Source: Lysinibacillus sp. (GTDB taxonomy: Bacteria > Bacillota > Bacilli > Bacillales_A > Planococcaceae). Taken from it: a DNA stretch of 64,000 nucleotides. The stretch covers positions 17,863-81,862 of the forward strand of contig JAPSKP010000005.1 in the NCBI GenBank assembly GCA_031181585.1, written 5' to 3'. Shown one piece after another: positions 8,117 to 17,389 of this stretch. The notes under the pieces were generated by a model that was not told where the DNA came from, searched no databases, and was given only the letters and a program-made list of their open reading frames with translations. Within the stretch, counting starts at the first letter, position 1. Each line of letters starts with the position of its first letter. The translations under genes were made by a program, and so were the position numbers.

Positions 8117-8407
8117 GTGAAGAATCTAAGTGGAGATAATAAATCTACTATAAGTATCACTTTTGAGGAATACGATGAAAATCATCATATTGTTTTTGTT
8201 GAAAAAGACAATATAGATTTTAGTTTTTCATTGGTGTTATGTGAATTTCAAAATTGGATGGATCTTTTTTGTAATGTGCTAATTAAAATAGAAAAATATA
8301 AAGATAAAGTGGGTTTTGTTTTTCATAAAAGAGATATCACGACAATGGAGATGAGAGGGGAAATCATGCAATTTATTTACTACTATAATTTAGAAAAGCG
8401 GAGTTAA
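8117..8407 (+). CDS. Hypothetical protein, 96 aa
   Basis: Starts at GTG 8117. An overlapping ATG at 8115 is immediately followed by a stop in its frame, so it cannot be used. AAGGAG sits nine bases upstream. The product is rich in aromatic and acidic residues ('SITFEEYDENHHIVFVEKDNIDFSFSL') and appears to be a small mixed alpha/beta protein with no signal or membrane segment. I do not recognise the family. A perfect terminator follows, which supports a real transcription unit. Confidence 0.55.
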   Translation: MKNLSGDNKSTISITFEEYDENHHIVFVEKDNIDFSFSLVLCEFQNWMDLFCNVLIKIEKYKDKVGFVFHKRDITTMEMRGEIMQFIYYYNLEKRS

Positions 8408-8482
8408 AGCTTACGAGAAAATATTTACCTAGCAGCGCTTTGGGTTTTGATTTTAAGTAAGGGATCCGTGAAAAAAACAGAA

Positions 8483-8524
8483 CTGCCCAGAAAGTTACTG
8501 CTTTCTGGGCAGCTGCTTTTTTAG
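8483..8524 (+). terminator. Terminator after 96-aa gene
   Basis: Perfect 12-bp arms CTGCCCAGAAAG and CTTTCTGGGCAG with a 6-nt loop, then CTGCTTTTTT. The inner CAGAAAG / CTTTCTG part recurs in the terminators at 17979 and 61296. Confidence 0.85.
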
Positions 8525-8585
8525 AGGGAGAGTTGATGTTAAAGGCGGGAACAACTATACTAACTGCCTTTTATGGGGTTTCATA

Positions 8586-8723
8586 CTAGTAACCACCGTA
8601 TCCGCCGCTGTAGAAAGAAGCTCCTACAATAATTAGAAGGATAAAGAGAACAACTAAAAGAGCAAAGCCAGAACCAGAACCGTATCCGCCACCGCCGCCG
8701 CCTTGATAACCTGATGCACCCAT
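8586..8723 (-). CDS. YjcZ-type small sporulation protein, 45 aa
   Basis: Read from ATG 8723 to TAG 8586, with AAAGGAGGTG before the start. The product has a glycine- and tyrosine-rich N-terminus ('[15 protein letters not shown]'), one hydrophobic segment ('[18 protein letters not shown]'), and a 'YSGGYGGY' tail. This is the layout of the YjcZ/SscA family of tiny sporulation membrane peptides in Bacillaceae, some of which are needed for spore coat assembly and germination. It is shorter than typical annotation cut-offs, but the match is clear. Confidence 0.85.
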   Translation of the reverse strand: MGASGYQGGGGGGYGSGSGFALLVVLFILLIIVGASFYSGGYGGY

Positions 8724-9056
8724 TCGTAACACCTCCTTTTGTTTTTATTCAGTTTAGTATATGTAAGGAAATAAAGCGGGTATGGATAAATGTAATAGAT
8801 TGTTATCATTTTTAAAAATAAAATACAAAATGCATTTAACTTAAATACAAACTATCCTAATTATAAGCATTGAAACTAAGAGATTGTGATCTATCATTCC
8901 TTCATGATGCAAGGGTCTTGGAATCGCTGTTTTTGTTTACTTAAACTGAGCTTTTCTATTCCTGAAAAGATGGTATTGGTCTTATAAAATGGATGCATAG
9001 AATGATTAGAAAAATCCAAACTAATACCGAAATCTTTAAAAACTCAGGAGGTTACC
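8724..9056. other. Divergent intergenic region before second tlp gene
   Basis: About 330 bp between the YjcZ-type gene and tlp copy 2. The only assignable site is the sigma-G-like promoter at 8995-9023. The rest is AT-rich with no visible gene or repeat. Confidence 0.45.
8995..9023 (+). promoter_or_regulatory. Sigma-G-like promoter of second tlp gene
   Basis: GCATA at 8995-8999 and CAAACTA at 9017-9023 with a 17-bp spacer, the same boxes and spacing as upstream of tlp copy 1. The flanking bases differ, so the match is not just recent duplication. Confidence 0.55.
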
Positions 9057-9293
9057 ATGTCTAATTCAAAACACCCAAAACCTGATGATCGTTCAAACAA
9101 TGTGGAGCGAATCCGGGATATTATTAGAAATACGGAAGAAAATCTTCATGAAGCTGAAATCAGTATGGAGTTTGCTGATCCGATGCAAAGCGAAATAATC
9201 CAAGAGAAGAATGAACGACGCAAACAGTCAATTGAAGGGTTAAAAGAAGAAATGAAAGATGAAATTGAAGCTCGTAAAAAAGGCAAGGCATAG
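9057..9293 (+). CDS. tlp: Small acid-soluble spore protein Tlp (copy 2)
   Basis: A 78-residue protein with the complete Tlp layout: 'KHPKPDDRSNNVERI' at the N-terminus, then 'NTEENLHEAEISMEFA' and 'EKNERRKQSIEGLKEEMKDE'. This copy keeps the N-terminal 'KPDDRS' motif and so is the closer ortholog of B. subtilis Tlp. It has a strong AGGAGG site. It is expected in the forespore under sigma-G. The two copies in this window are 2.3 kb apart and in the same orientation, but they are too divergent for a recent tandem duplication. Confidence 0.92.
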   Translation: MSNSKHPKPDDRSNNVERIRDIIRNTEENLHEAEISMEFADPMQSEIIQEKNERRKQSIEGLKEEMKDEIEARKKGKA

Positions 9294-9329
9294 GGCATAA
9301 TCTTCTATTTCACTAAGACAAAACAATTT

Positions 9330-9383
9330 AAAAGACGGCAATCTAGAAGCTCGGGAATGGACTTCTGATTGCAGTCTTTTTTT
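9330..9383 (+). terminator. Terminator after tlp copy 2
   Basis: Interrupted arms AAAGAC-GCAATC and GATTGC-GTCTTT, with one unpaired base on each side, followed by seven T's. Confidence 0.7.
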
Positions 9384-9978
9384 GTAAGTAAAATAATCCT
9401 AATTCATTTTTTCCAATATGAAAGCCGCGAATTTTGTCGACTTGAAGCATTTTTATGTGAACTATTTGGAAAGCTGAAAAGTAATCCAGAGTATTAAAAA
9501 CTGGATGCAAGCCTTACTATCTATTCAATAATGAATGAGTCTTTTTCATTAATCCTCGCATGATAGAAATATTACATCTTATTTAAAACCTCCATTGCTC
9601 CTTCAATTTTAGCTGTATTAGATAATCAGAACAAAAGACCCGTTGTAGTTATTTTCCATATTCTTTCTGTATCTTCTTAAGTTTTTCTAGTCTAAATTAA
9701 TTGTTTTTGTAAAAGCAGACTCTTTCTCTCTGAATTTCTCCTATTAAAAACCTATGTAGATCAGTACCACAACACTTTTTATAATATTTTTCTTAACTAT
9801 TTACCTATATCCGAATAGGAGATAGTTACTGAAAAGTAAATAATCATAATAGTATGACAAGTTATGACAGAAATAATTTACATACTCATTTATCATAGGA
9901 CTCACATCTAGAAATTTCACAATGATCGAACTAATTCTTTTTACCTGAATTATTTAGCGTAAAGGAGGGAAGCGATTT

Positions 9979-10001
9979 ATCAATCCCTTGCAGAGATTGA
10001 T
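9979..10001 (+). promoter_or_regulatory. Inverted repeat in the protease leader
   Basis: ATCAATC (9979-9985) and GATTGAT (9995-10001) form a 7-bp inverted repeat with a 9-bp spacer, lying between two Shine-Dalgarno-like blocks. It could be an operator or a leader hairpin. No direct evidence for either. Confidence 0.3.
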
Positions 10002-10048
10002 AGTGAAGAGGAGGTAAAAAGAGAATAAAAAACGAAGGGGGAAGGAAA

Positions 10049-13000
10049 TTGAAGAGGAAAAAGTCTTCTGGCAAAGCAATTAGTGTGGTAGCCTCTGCAT
10101 TTATGACGGTTTCTTTATTAACACCCGGATTTGTTAGCGCAGAAACAACTGCTAACCGTCTCTATGAATCTTTTAAAGATTCTAACAGCCCGGTCAGCTC
10201 TGTACGGGATAAGGTGAGTAATCGCTTGCTTGAAAGCTTTAAAAGCGATGATCAAGTGACATTTTTAGTGAAATTCAAAGAGAAAGCAAATTCAGCTCAG
10301 GTAGCTACGGAAGCCCGGGAAAAAGCAGAAGGATCAAACCTGTCTGCACATAATGCAAAGTTAATGCAGCGCTCTGCTGTTGTTTCTGAATTAAAGGCAA
10401 CTTCTATAGAATCTCAACAAACAGTCCTTCAATTTCTTGAACAAGAGGCAGCTGCTGGGAATGCTGCTGATATTACATCCTTCTATATCGTAAATGCGAT
10501 TGCCGTAACTGCAACAAAAGAAGTGGCCGAAAAAGTGGCGACGTTCGCTGAGGTAGAAAAAGTGCTGCCAAATGAAACACGTCAGCTGTTTACTACAAAA
10601 ACTGAAGAGGCAGCAGCACCAAGTGCGGAAACGGCGAATGTTGAATGGAACATCGAGCGTGTAAAAGCACCGGAAGTATGGGATATGGGCATTGATGGTT
10701 CTGGAACGGTTGTTGCAAGTATCGATACAGGCGTTCAATGGGATCACCCGGCTTTAAAAGAGAAGTACCGTGGTTATAATGCCGCAACGGGACAAGTAAC
10801 CCATGATTATAACTGGTATGATGCTACGGCTTCTGGACGGGCTACCCCGTATGATGATCTGGATCATGGAACACACGTAACAGGCACAATGGTCGGTAGT
10901 GAACCGGATGGCTCCAATCAAATTGGTGTGGCACCGGGTGCTAAATATATTGCTGTAAAAGCATTTACTTCAAATGGCGGATCAGATGCTGATCTTTTGG
11001 AAGCTGCACAATGGATTTTAGCGCCGACAGACGCTAATGGAAATCCACGTGTTGATATGGCTCCAGATATCGTAAACAACTCATGGGGAGGCGGCCCAGG
11101 ATTGGATGAGTGGTACCGAGATGTCGTTAATAACTGGCGTGCAGCCGAAATCTTCCCTGAATTTTCTGCCGGCAACACGACAGCTACAAATCCTGGAGGA
11201 GCAGGTTCAGTTGCTTCACCAGCCAATTACCCTGAGTCCTTTGCGACGGGTGCAACGGATATTAATAATAAAGTGGGGAGCTTCTCATTACGAGGGCCAT
11301 CTCCGTATGATGAAATTAAACCAGACATTTCAGCACCAGGTGTAAATATTCGTTCTGCCGTACCAGGTGGGGGCTATGAGGGAGGATGGAATGGTACCTC
11401 AATGGCAGGTCCTGCTGTATCAGGTGTAGCAGCCCTTCTTCGCCAAGTAGATGCAAATCTAACAGTCGATGAAATGGAAGAGATTTTGTTAGAGACTGCA
11501 AATCCGTTGACAGACAGCCAATATCCATCTGTTCCTAACCATGCTTACGGCTATGGATTAGTCGATGCGTATGAAGCCGTCTCCTCTATCATTACAGGCC
11601 TTGGTACATTGGAAGGCCAAGTAACACAACAAGGTTCTGATAATGAAGCACCTACATTTGAGCATAATGCACCGGCTGAAACATATGCTGGCATGGCATT
11701 GAATCTCTCCGTTTCTGTGAGTGATAATATCAGTGTTTCCTCTGTCGTACTTCACTACAAAGATGCAAACAATGCATGGCAGCAAATTACGGCTGGCCGA
11801 AAATCCGGGGATTATAAATCCGGTGAATTCGCTGTAGTAGTACCGGGTGAGATGATTACCGGCAATTCATTCACATATAAATGGACAGTGAATGATTTTG
11901 GTAATAATGAAGTCAGCAGTGAAGAGTATGTGGTCGATGTGAAACCAGGAATTACAGTTGGTTATTCTGAAGACTTTGAAGCACAGCCAACTGGCTGGTA
12001 TTCATTCGGCAGTCAGGATAGCTGGGAATGGGGTGTACCGACATCTGGCCCTGGAAATGCAGCATCAGGTGAAAAGGTATATGCGACAAATTTAGCAGGC
12101 TCCTATGCAAACAATATGAATGCTACACTGGTTGCACCGCCAATTGATTTACCGGAAGGAAACACATACCTTCAGTTTAAGCATTGGCATAATTTTGAAC
12201 AGTCTACTTCTGGTCGAGCATGGGATTATGGACATGTATTTGTTTCAACAGACCAAGAAAACTGGACGCAATTATTAACAGTTCAAGGCCAATCGAATGG
12301 CTGGGTAGATGCAGAAGTTGACTTATCCGATTATGCGGGTCAGCGTATTTATATCGGCTTTAACGCTTACTCAGATTCAAGTGTACAGCGGGATGGCTGG
12401 TATATTGATGATATCGCATTAACTGATGTGTCTCAAACTGGTAAAGTATCAAAAGGTAAGAATAACGGAAACAATGGCAATAAGGGTAACGATGGTAATA
12501 AAGCAAACAATGGTATTCATGGAGGAAAAGGAAATAACGGAAATAATGGAAATAACGGAAATGCGAAGGATAAAGATAAAGAGGCATTAAAAGAAGCGAT
12601 TGATCCAAAGACAATTAAACCGGAAGTGCGCTCAAAAGATGGGGTGCCAGTTGTTGAAAAAGTTAACAATCCTACACTGCTGCCATTAGGTGCTCAGGTA
12701 AGTGTACTGGAATCAGGACGCTCTGTTTATACGAATCCAGCAGATGGTTCTTATGCGCTTACACATGGAGCAGGGACGTTTACAGTGAAAGCGGAAGCTT
12801 ACGGCTTCACATCTGAAGAACAGTCGGTCACAATCGAGGCGGATGGTACTTCCACTGCGAATTTCACATTAGATGAAGTCGCACAAAACACGGTACAAGG
12901 AACAATTACGGATCAGTCTACAGGAGAAGCAATTGAAGGAGCAACGGTCATTCTTGTGGAGGATGCTAATGTCGCTCCTGTTGTAACTGATGCAAGTGGT

Positions 13001-14566
13001 AACTTTACGGTAACTGCTTATGAGGGCGACTATACATTAAAAGTCATCGCTCGCGGTTATCATGGCCAAGAAGTGCCTGTATCGATTGCTGGACAACCAG
13101 TGACGCAAAATATTTCACTTGAACCATTCTACACGTACCCAGGTGGAGAGATTGGGTATGATGACGGTACAGCTGAAAATGCGCGTGCATTCAATGCTGC
13201 TGGCAATGCGTGGGCGGTGAAAATGTCTCTTCCTGAAGGGAAGGAAAATGGAATTGTTACAGATGGCGTCTTCCGCTTCTGGACAGCTGAGTGGCCTTCA
13301 CCAGGTGGAACGGCATTTGCTGTAGAAGTATGGGATGCATCTGGCGCAGATGGTACGCCTGGCAAGAAGCTGGCAGGACCTATTGATGCTACTGCTTTAC
13401 GTAATGGAGAATGGACAGTTGTTGACTTATCGGAACATAATATTGTCGTAAATGGCGACTTCTATATGGTGTATCGCCAAACAGTTGCAAATCCGAACAG
13501 CCCGGGGCTTGCTACAGACGAAGATGGCACAAATGCAGGTAGAAGCTATCAAGATGTATCAGGGGCTTGGTCATCGTCTCCAACGAGCGAAGGAAATTAT
13601 ATGATTCGGGCACGTGTCAGCTATGAAGTAACTGGTCCAATGATTACATCTCCGGCTACAGGCTCTATTACAAAAGAGGCTGCAACAGCGGTTACTGGAA
13701 CAGCTTCACCAACTACGACGATTGAATTAAAACAAAATGGCGAGGTAGTAGCGGATACAGTGGTTGGTGATGACGGCAAATTTGCCATTGATGTCAATCT
13801 GGTTGAAGGCTCAAATGAGTTTTCGGTTGTTTCGAAGCTAAATGATAAAGTAACAGGAGAATCTACTCCAGTATCTGTTATTTTAGATACAACGGCTCCA
13901 GAGCTAACAATCGATAAACCGGCGAATGGTGAAAAAGTAAATCGTGAAACAGTAACGGTAGAAGGGGTAATCTCGGATGCTAATATTGACACGGTTATGG
14001 TCAATGGTTCACCTGCAGCCGTAAGTGATGGCAAATATTCAAAACGTATGATTTTAGATAATGGTACAAATGAAATTACTGTAGTAGCAACGGATAAAGC
14101 CGGCAACAGCGTGTCAAAGACAGTGACAGTGACGGCTGATTTCGATGCACCACAAATTTCCAACTTAAAACCAGTAAGCGATATTTATGTGGCAACTGGT
14201 AGAACAGTCAAAATCGAATTTGATAGTGAGCCTGGATTAAAACCAACGTTTGTCATCCATATGCCACTAACAAACGATGTAAACAATGCGACTGAATTAC
14301 CGATGATGGAACAAGGAAACGGTCATTATGTTGGCTATTGGACGGTACCTGCTGATACTGTAGCTAATGGCGCAGTCATTGAAGTTATTGCAATCGATGG
14401 CTTTAACAATGAGACTCGTCAAAGAGCGGCTGGTAAATTATATGTCAATGTCCCAGCACCTGCAGGAGAGACTTCTGGCGGAGCTGAAGATAAACAAACT
14501 TCAGGTGAATCTGAAGACAAAGAAGCTGCTGAATCACTAAACGGTGAAGTAAAGCAAACACCGTAA
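10049..14566 (+). CDS. bpr: Bacillopeptidase F-like secreted subtilisin protease
   Basis: 1505 residues, TTG start behind GGGGGAAGG. A signal peptide (basic start, hydrophobic core, likely cut after 'FVSA') is followed by an I9-type pro-region to about residue 180. The S8 domain has Asp226 ('SIDTGV'), His273 ('DHGTHVTG'), oxyanion Asn376 ('SAGN') and Ser451 ('GTSMAGP'). An immune-inhibitor-A/MAM-like jelly roll follows (about 639-790), then an Asn/Gly-rich linker (about 800-845), two carboxypeptidase-regulatory-like repeats (about 877-1025), a bacillopeptidase F C-terminal domain (about 1030-1190), and Ig-like repeats. No LPxTG anchor is seen, so it is probably released. B. subtilis Bpr is slightly shorter, about 1430 residues. 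Confidence 0.92.
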   Translation: MKRKKSSGKAISVVASAFMTVSLLTPGFVSAETTANRLYESFKDSNSPVSSVRDKVSNRLLESFKSDDQVTFLVKFKEKANSAQVATEAREKAEGSNLSAHNAKLMQRSAVVSELKATSIESQQTVLQFLEQEAAAGNAADITSFYIVNAIAVTATKEVAEKVATFAEVEKVLPNETRQLFTTKTEEAAAPSAETANVEWNIERVKAPEVWDMGIDGSGTVVASIDTGVQWDHPALKEKYRGYNAATGQVTHDYNWYDATASGRATPYDDLDHGTHVTGTMVGSEPDGSNQIGVAPGAKYIAVKAFTSNGGSDADLLEAAQWILAPTDANGNPRVDMAPDIVNNSWGGGPGLDEWYRDVVNNWRAAEIFPEFSAGNTTATNPGGAGSVASPANYPESFATGATDINNKVGSFSLRGPSPYDEIKPDISAPGVNIRSAVPGGGYEGGWNGTSMAGPAVSGVAALLRQVDANLTVDEMEEILLETANPLTDSQYPSVPNHAYGYGLVDAYEAVSSIITGLGTLEGQVTQQGSDNEAPTFEHNAPAETYAGMALNLSVSVSDNISVSSVVLHYKDANNAWQQITAGRKSGDYKSGEFAVVVPGEMITGNSFTYKWTVNDFGNNEVSSEEYVVDVKPGITVGYSEDFEAQPTGWYSFGSQDSWEWGVPTSGPGNAASGEKVYATNLAGSYANNMNATLVAPPIDLPEGNTYLQFKHWHNFEQSTSGRAWDYGHVFVSTDQENWTQLLTVQGQSNGWVDAEVDLSDYAGQRIYIGFNAYSDSSVQRDGWYIDDIALTDVSQTGKVSKGKNNGNNGNKGNDGNKANNGIHGGKGNNGNNGNNGNAKDKDKEALKEAIDPKTIKPEVRSKDGVPVVEKVNNPTLLPLGAQVSVLESGRSVYTNPADGSYALTHGAGTFTVKAEAYGFTSEEQSVTIEADGTSTANFTLDEVAQNTVQGTITDQSTGEAIEGATVILVEDANVAPVVTDASGNFTVTAYEGDYTLKVIARGYHGQEVPVSIAGQPVTQNISLEPFYTYPGGEIGYDDGTAENARAFNAAGNAWAVKMSLPEGKENGIVTDGVFRFWTAEWPSPGGTAFAVEVWDASGADGTPGKKLAGPIDATALRNGEWTVVDLSEHNIVVNGDFYMVYRQTVANPNSPGLATDEDGTNAGRSYQDVSGAWSSSPTSEGNYMIRARVSYEVTGPMITSPATGSITKEAATAVTGTASPTTTIELKQNGEVVADTVVGDDGKFAIDVNLVEGSNEFSVVSKLNDKVTGESTPVSVILDTTAPELTIDKPANGEKVNRETVTVEGVISDANIDTVMVNGSPAAVSDGKYSKRMILDNGTNEITVVATDKAGNSVSKTVTVTADFDAPQISNLKPVSDIYVATGRTVKIEFDSEPGLKPTFVIHMPLTNDVNNATELPMMEQGNGHYVGYWTVPADTVANGAVIEVIAIDGFNNETRQRAAGKLYVNVPAPAGETSGGAEDKQTSGESEDKEAAESLNGEVKQTP

Positions 14567-14578
14567 AATAACAATGAG

Positions 14579-14625
14579 AGAGGCCTCTAAATCGTTTATA
14601 ACGATTATAGAGGCCGTTCTTTTTT
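14579..14625 (+). terminator. Terminator after bacillopeptidase F
   Basis: Outer arms GGCCTCTA / TAGAGGCC and inner ATCGT / ACGAT form a long hairpin followed by GTTCTTTTTT. Confidence 0.85.
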
Positions 14626-14771
14626 AGTCTGCTTGAAAAAGAAAACCTCCCCTGATTGAAGCTGTAATTATTTTTGAGGGAATTTGAGTTAGGTTTTATA
14701 AGTAAAGTATTTCCTAATTATGCCGATATTCAGACTGTTGCAGTTACTAATTATACCCTGGAGGTAAGTAC

Positions 14772-16226
14772 ATGAATATTGAGACATTAGGGAAGCAGTT
14801 TATAGATGGAGAGTGGCGAGATGGACACAGCAGTTCACTTTTAAATAATATCAATCCTTATAATGATCAAGTAATTAATACATATAAATTAGCAAGTATC
14901 CAAGATATAGATCTTGCTTATCAGGCAGCAGAAAAGGCTAAACAGGAATGGGATAAAGTGAATCCCTATAAGAAACGCGATATTTTAGAAAATGCGGTGA
15001 AATATATTGAAGAGCATGAAGAAGAAATTACCTCCATCATTATGGATGAGCTGGGGGGTACAAGGCTAAAAGCGGCATTCGAGATTGGTCTTGTAAAGAA
15101 TATCATTAAAGAGGCTGCTACTTTCCCATTAAGAATGGAGGGGAAAATTCTACCTTCGACAATAGATGATGTGGAAAATAGATTGTATCGTATTCCAGCA
15201 GGCGTTGTAGGGGTTATTAGTCCATTCAACTTCCCTTTCTTTTTATCGATGAAATCAGTGGCACCTGCATTAGGAGCAGGAAATGGAGTTGTATTAAAAC
15301 CACATGAAGATACACCAATTATGGGTGGAACATTAATCGGAAAAATCTTCGAGGAAGCAGGCGTTCCAAAAGGGTTAATTAATGTTGTTGTAACAGACAT
15401 CAATGAAATTGGGGATGCATTTGTGGAGCATCCAATTCCAAGGATTATTTCCTTTACAGGTTCAACAAAAGTCGGAAGTTACATTGGACAGCTGGCTGTT
15501 AAAAACTTCAAAAAACCTTTGCTAGAACTAGGTGGTAACAGTGCCTTTATCGTATTGGAGGATGCTGATATTGAATATGCTGTAAATGCTGCGACATTCA
15601 GCCGCTTTACACATCAAGGACAAATCTGTATGTCAGCCAATAGAATTCTTGTGCAACAATCAATTTACAATGAATTCATTGAAAAATATGCTCAAAAGGT
15701 AGCGAGTCTTACGGTTGGTGACCCGAAAGATCCTCAGACAATTATCGGCCCTGTCATTAATGACCGTCAGGCAAAAACTCTTGAAGCCTTAATTGAAAAA
15801 GGGATTGCAGAGGGGGCAACGCCACTTCTTAAAGGAAGTATTCATGGCAGACTGTTTGAGCCAACGATTTTAGCAGATGTAACAACTGATATGAGCGTTT
15901 CACAGGAAGAGCTGTTTGGTCCCGTAGTATGTGTTATTCCATTTGAAACAGAAGAAGACGCAATTAATATTGCTAATAATACTCGCTTCGGCTTAAGCGG
16001 TGCAGTTCATACATCTAATTTGGAGCGTGGTGTGGAGCTGGCGAAAAAAGTACACACGGGTATGATTCATGTAAATGATTTAACAATTAATGATGAACCG
16101 ATTGTAGCGTTTGGCGGGGAGAAACAATCTGGTCTAGGTCGCTTGAACGGAGAGTGGAGTCTAGAGGAGTTCACAACGTTAAAATGGATCTCTGTAAACT
16201 ATGGTCAAAGAAAGTTACCTTATTAA
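14772..16226 (+). CDS. yfmT: Aldehyde dehydrogenase, YfmT/vanillin dehydrogenase type
   Basis: 484 residues, ATG after TGGAGGTAAG. NAD(P)-dependent aldehyde dehydrogenases oxidise aldehydes to acids. The general base is Glu252 in 'LELGGN' and the nucleophile is Cys286 in 'GQICM'. The cofactor loop 'FTGSTKVG', 'SPFNFP' and the C-terminal 'GGEKQSGLGR' are all present. The adjoining soluble chemoreceptor gene, 21 bp downstream, reproduces the yfmT-yfmS arrangement of B. subtilis, where YfmT acts on aromatic aldehydes such as vanillin. Substrate assignment here is by homology and context only. A paralog lies at 30980. Confidence 0.85.
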   Translation: MNIETLGKQFIDGEWRDGHSSSLLNNINPYNDQVINTYKLASIQDIDLAYQAAEKAKQEWDKVNPYKKRDILENAVKYIEEHEEEITSIIMDELGGTRLKAAFEIGLVKNIIKEAATFPLRMEGKILPSTIDDVENRLYRIPAGVVGVISPFNFPFFLSMKSVAPALGAGNGVVLKPHEDTPIMGGTLIGKIFEEAGVPKGLINVVVTDINEIGDAFVEHPIPRIISFTGSTKVGSYIGQLAVKNFKKPLLELGGNSAFIVLEDADIEYAVNAATFSRFTHQGQICMSANRILVQQSIYNEFIEKYAQKVASLTVGDPKDPQTIIGPVINDRQAKTLEALIEKGIAEGATPLLKGSIHGRLFEPTILADVTTDMSVSQEELFGPVVCVIPFETEEDAINIANNTRFGLSGAVHTSNLERGVELAKKVHTGMIHVNDLTINDEPIVAFGGEKQSGLGRLNGEWSLEEFTTLKWISVNYGQRKLPY

Positions 16227-16247
16227 TAGAAAAGAGAGTGGAAAGCG

Positions 16248-17096
16248 ATGTCACAACATGAAGTTATAAATGCATTTATAAAAATAGCTCCATTGCTAAA
16301 TGATCTGATCCATGATGATATTACCGTGGGAATCTATGATACAGAAAAACTGATCATCAATATTCCAGGAAAAACCTTCGCTTTAAATGTAAGCCCTGGC
16401 GACCCATTGATGGAAGGCGATATCGTGACAAATGCTATTAAAACGAATCGGCCTTTATCAGCAACTCTCCCAAAAGAGTTATTTGGATTTCCATTGATCG
16501 CACGTGCCCTCCCGCTTCATGATGACCAAGGTAAAGTGGTCGGTGGTGTAGGAATTGGGACTAGTTTGGAAAAAGCGAATAAGTTATTTGAAATGGCAGA
16601 AAGCTTTTCGGCAATCGTTGAACAGACAGCGGCTTCCGTTGAAGATATAAGCGAGTCCGTTACCCAGCTTGCCGATCGTGTAACGGATATAACCGGCCAA
16701 ATGAAGGATGTTAGCTCAAGCGCCAATCAAATTGGTGAGATTTCTTCAGTTGTAAAGGGCATATCTGACCAGAGTAACCTTTTAGGTTTGAATGCTGCAA
16801 TTGAAGCGGCACGGGCGGGAGAAGTAGGGAAAGGATTTTCTGTGGTAGCCGATGAGATTCGGAAGCTTGCAACGAATTCAAAAGAAAATGTAAATCAAAT
16901 TAATGATATAACGAAAAATATTCATGGACTTCTTGTAACGTTGAACCAAGCCTTTGGAGAAATCAATACGCTAACTGATACCCAATCAGGCTCCATTCAA
17001 GAATTTTCAGCTACCATTCAGGAAATAAGTGCAAAGGCTCAAGAATTAGCCCAATTAGCCGAAGCGACTTTATATGGGGATAGCAAGAAAAAGTAA
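16248..17096 (+). CDS. yfmS: Soluble methyl-accepting chemotaxis protein, YfmS type
   Basis: 282 residues with no membrane segment. About 110 residues form a PAS/heme-like or CACHE-like N-terminal sensor ('[17 protein letters not shown]'). The rest is a shortened signalling coiled coil containing the hairpin tip '[17 protein letters not shown]' and '[10 protein letters not shown]' that contacts CheA/CheW. There is no HAMP domain. B. subtilis YfmS is a cytoplasmic chemoreceptor of the same layout. Its coupling to an aldehyde dehydrogenase gene suggests that it monitors an intracellular metabolite of the same pathway. The ribosome-binding site is GAGTGGAAAG. Confidence 0.88.
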   Translation: MSQHEVINAFIKIAPLLNDLIHDDITVGIYDTEKLIINIPGKTFALNVSPGDPLMEGDIVTNAIKTNRPLSATLPKELFGFPLIARALPLHDDQGKVVGGVGIGTSLEKANKLFEMAESFSAIVEQTAASVEDISESVTQLADRVTDITGQMKDVSSSANQIGEISSVVKGISDQSNLLGLNAAIEAARAGEVGKGFSVVADEIRKLATNSKENVNQINDITKNIHGLLVTLNQAFGEINTLTDTQSGSIQEFSATIQEISAKAQELAQLAEATLYGDSKKK

Positions 17097-17389
17097 GAAA
17101 CTGTGTTCATCCAAGATCACTAGGGAAGTTATCCGGCGTAAATAGCGCTTTATAGATAACTTATTTACACAAGTATATTTTTGGTACACATATATTGCAG
17201 GCTGTGAACATTTTGATTTTATCAAGTTGTTTGCAGCTTTTTTTGTTGCAAGCTGTGGAAATAGAAAGTCTCCAAATCTTAACAGATTTTTCAACATGTA
17301 TTGCGGTAAGGAGAGTTTTATACTCTACGGAGCGTTTGTTGCCGGAAAAGTAATTAGCAACTATGATGAAAGTAGCTGGAGGTGAACAG

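Larger units (their letters stand above)
9294..10048. other. 750-bp intergenic region before bacillopeptidase F
   Basis: Contains the tlp terminator at 9330 and, close to the protease, a leader with three purine-rich Shine-Dalgarno-like blocks (9961-9969, 10008-10014, 10037-10045) and a small inverted repeat. The central 500 bp are AT-rich, and I see no gene in either strand. Confidence 0.5.

Noticed and set aside
13621..14163. 180-codon open frame on the minus strand inside the bacillopeptidase F gene
   Set aside because: It mirrors a real, domain-rich coding region in another frame, has low-complexity Ser/Thr/Val content, and no ribosome-binding site.
14966..15403. 145-codon minus-strand frame inside the first aldehyde dehydrogenase
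   Set aside because: Shadow frame; no ribosome-binding site and no protein-like hydrophobic or motif pattern.
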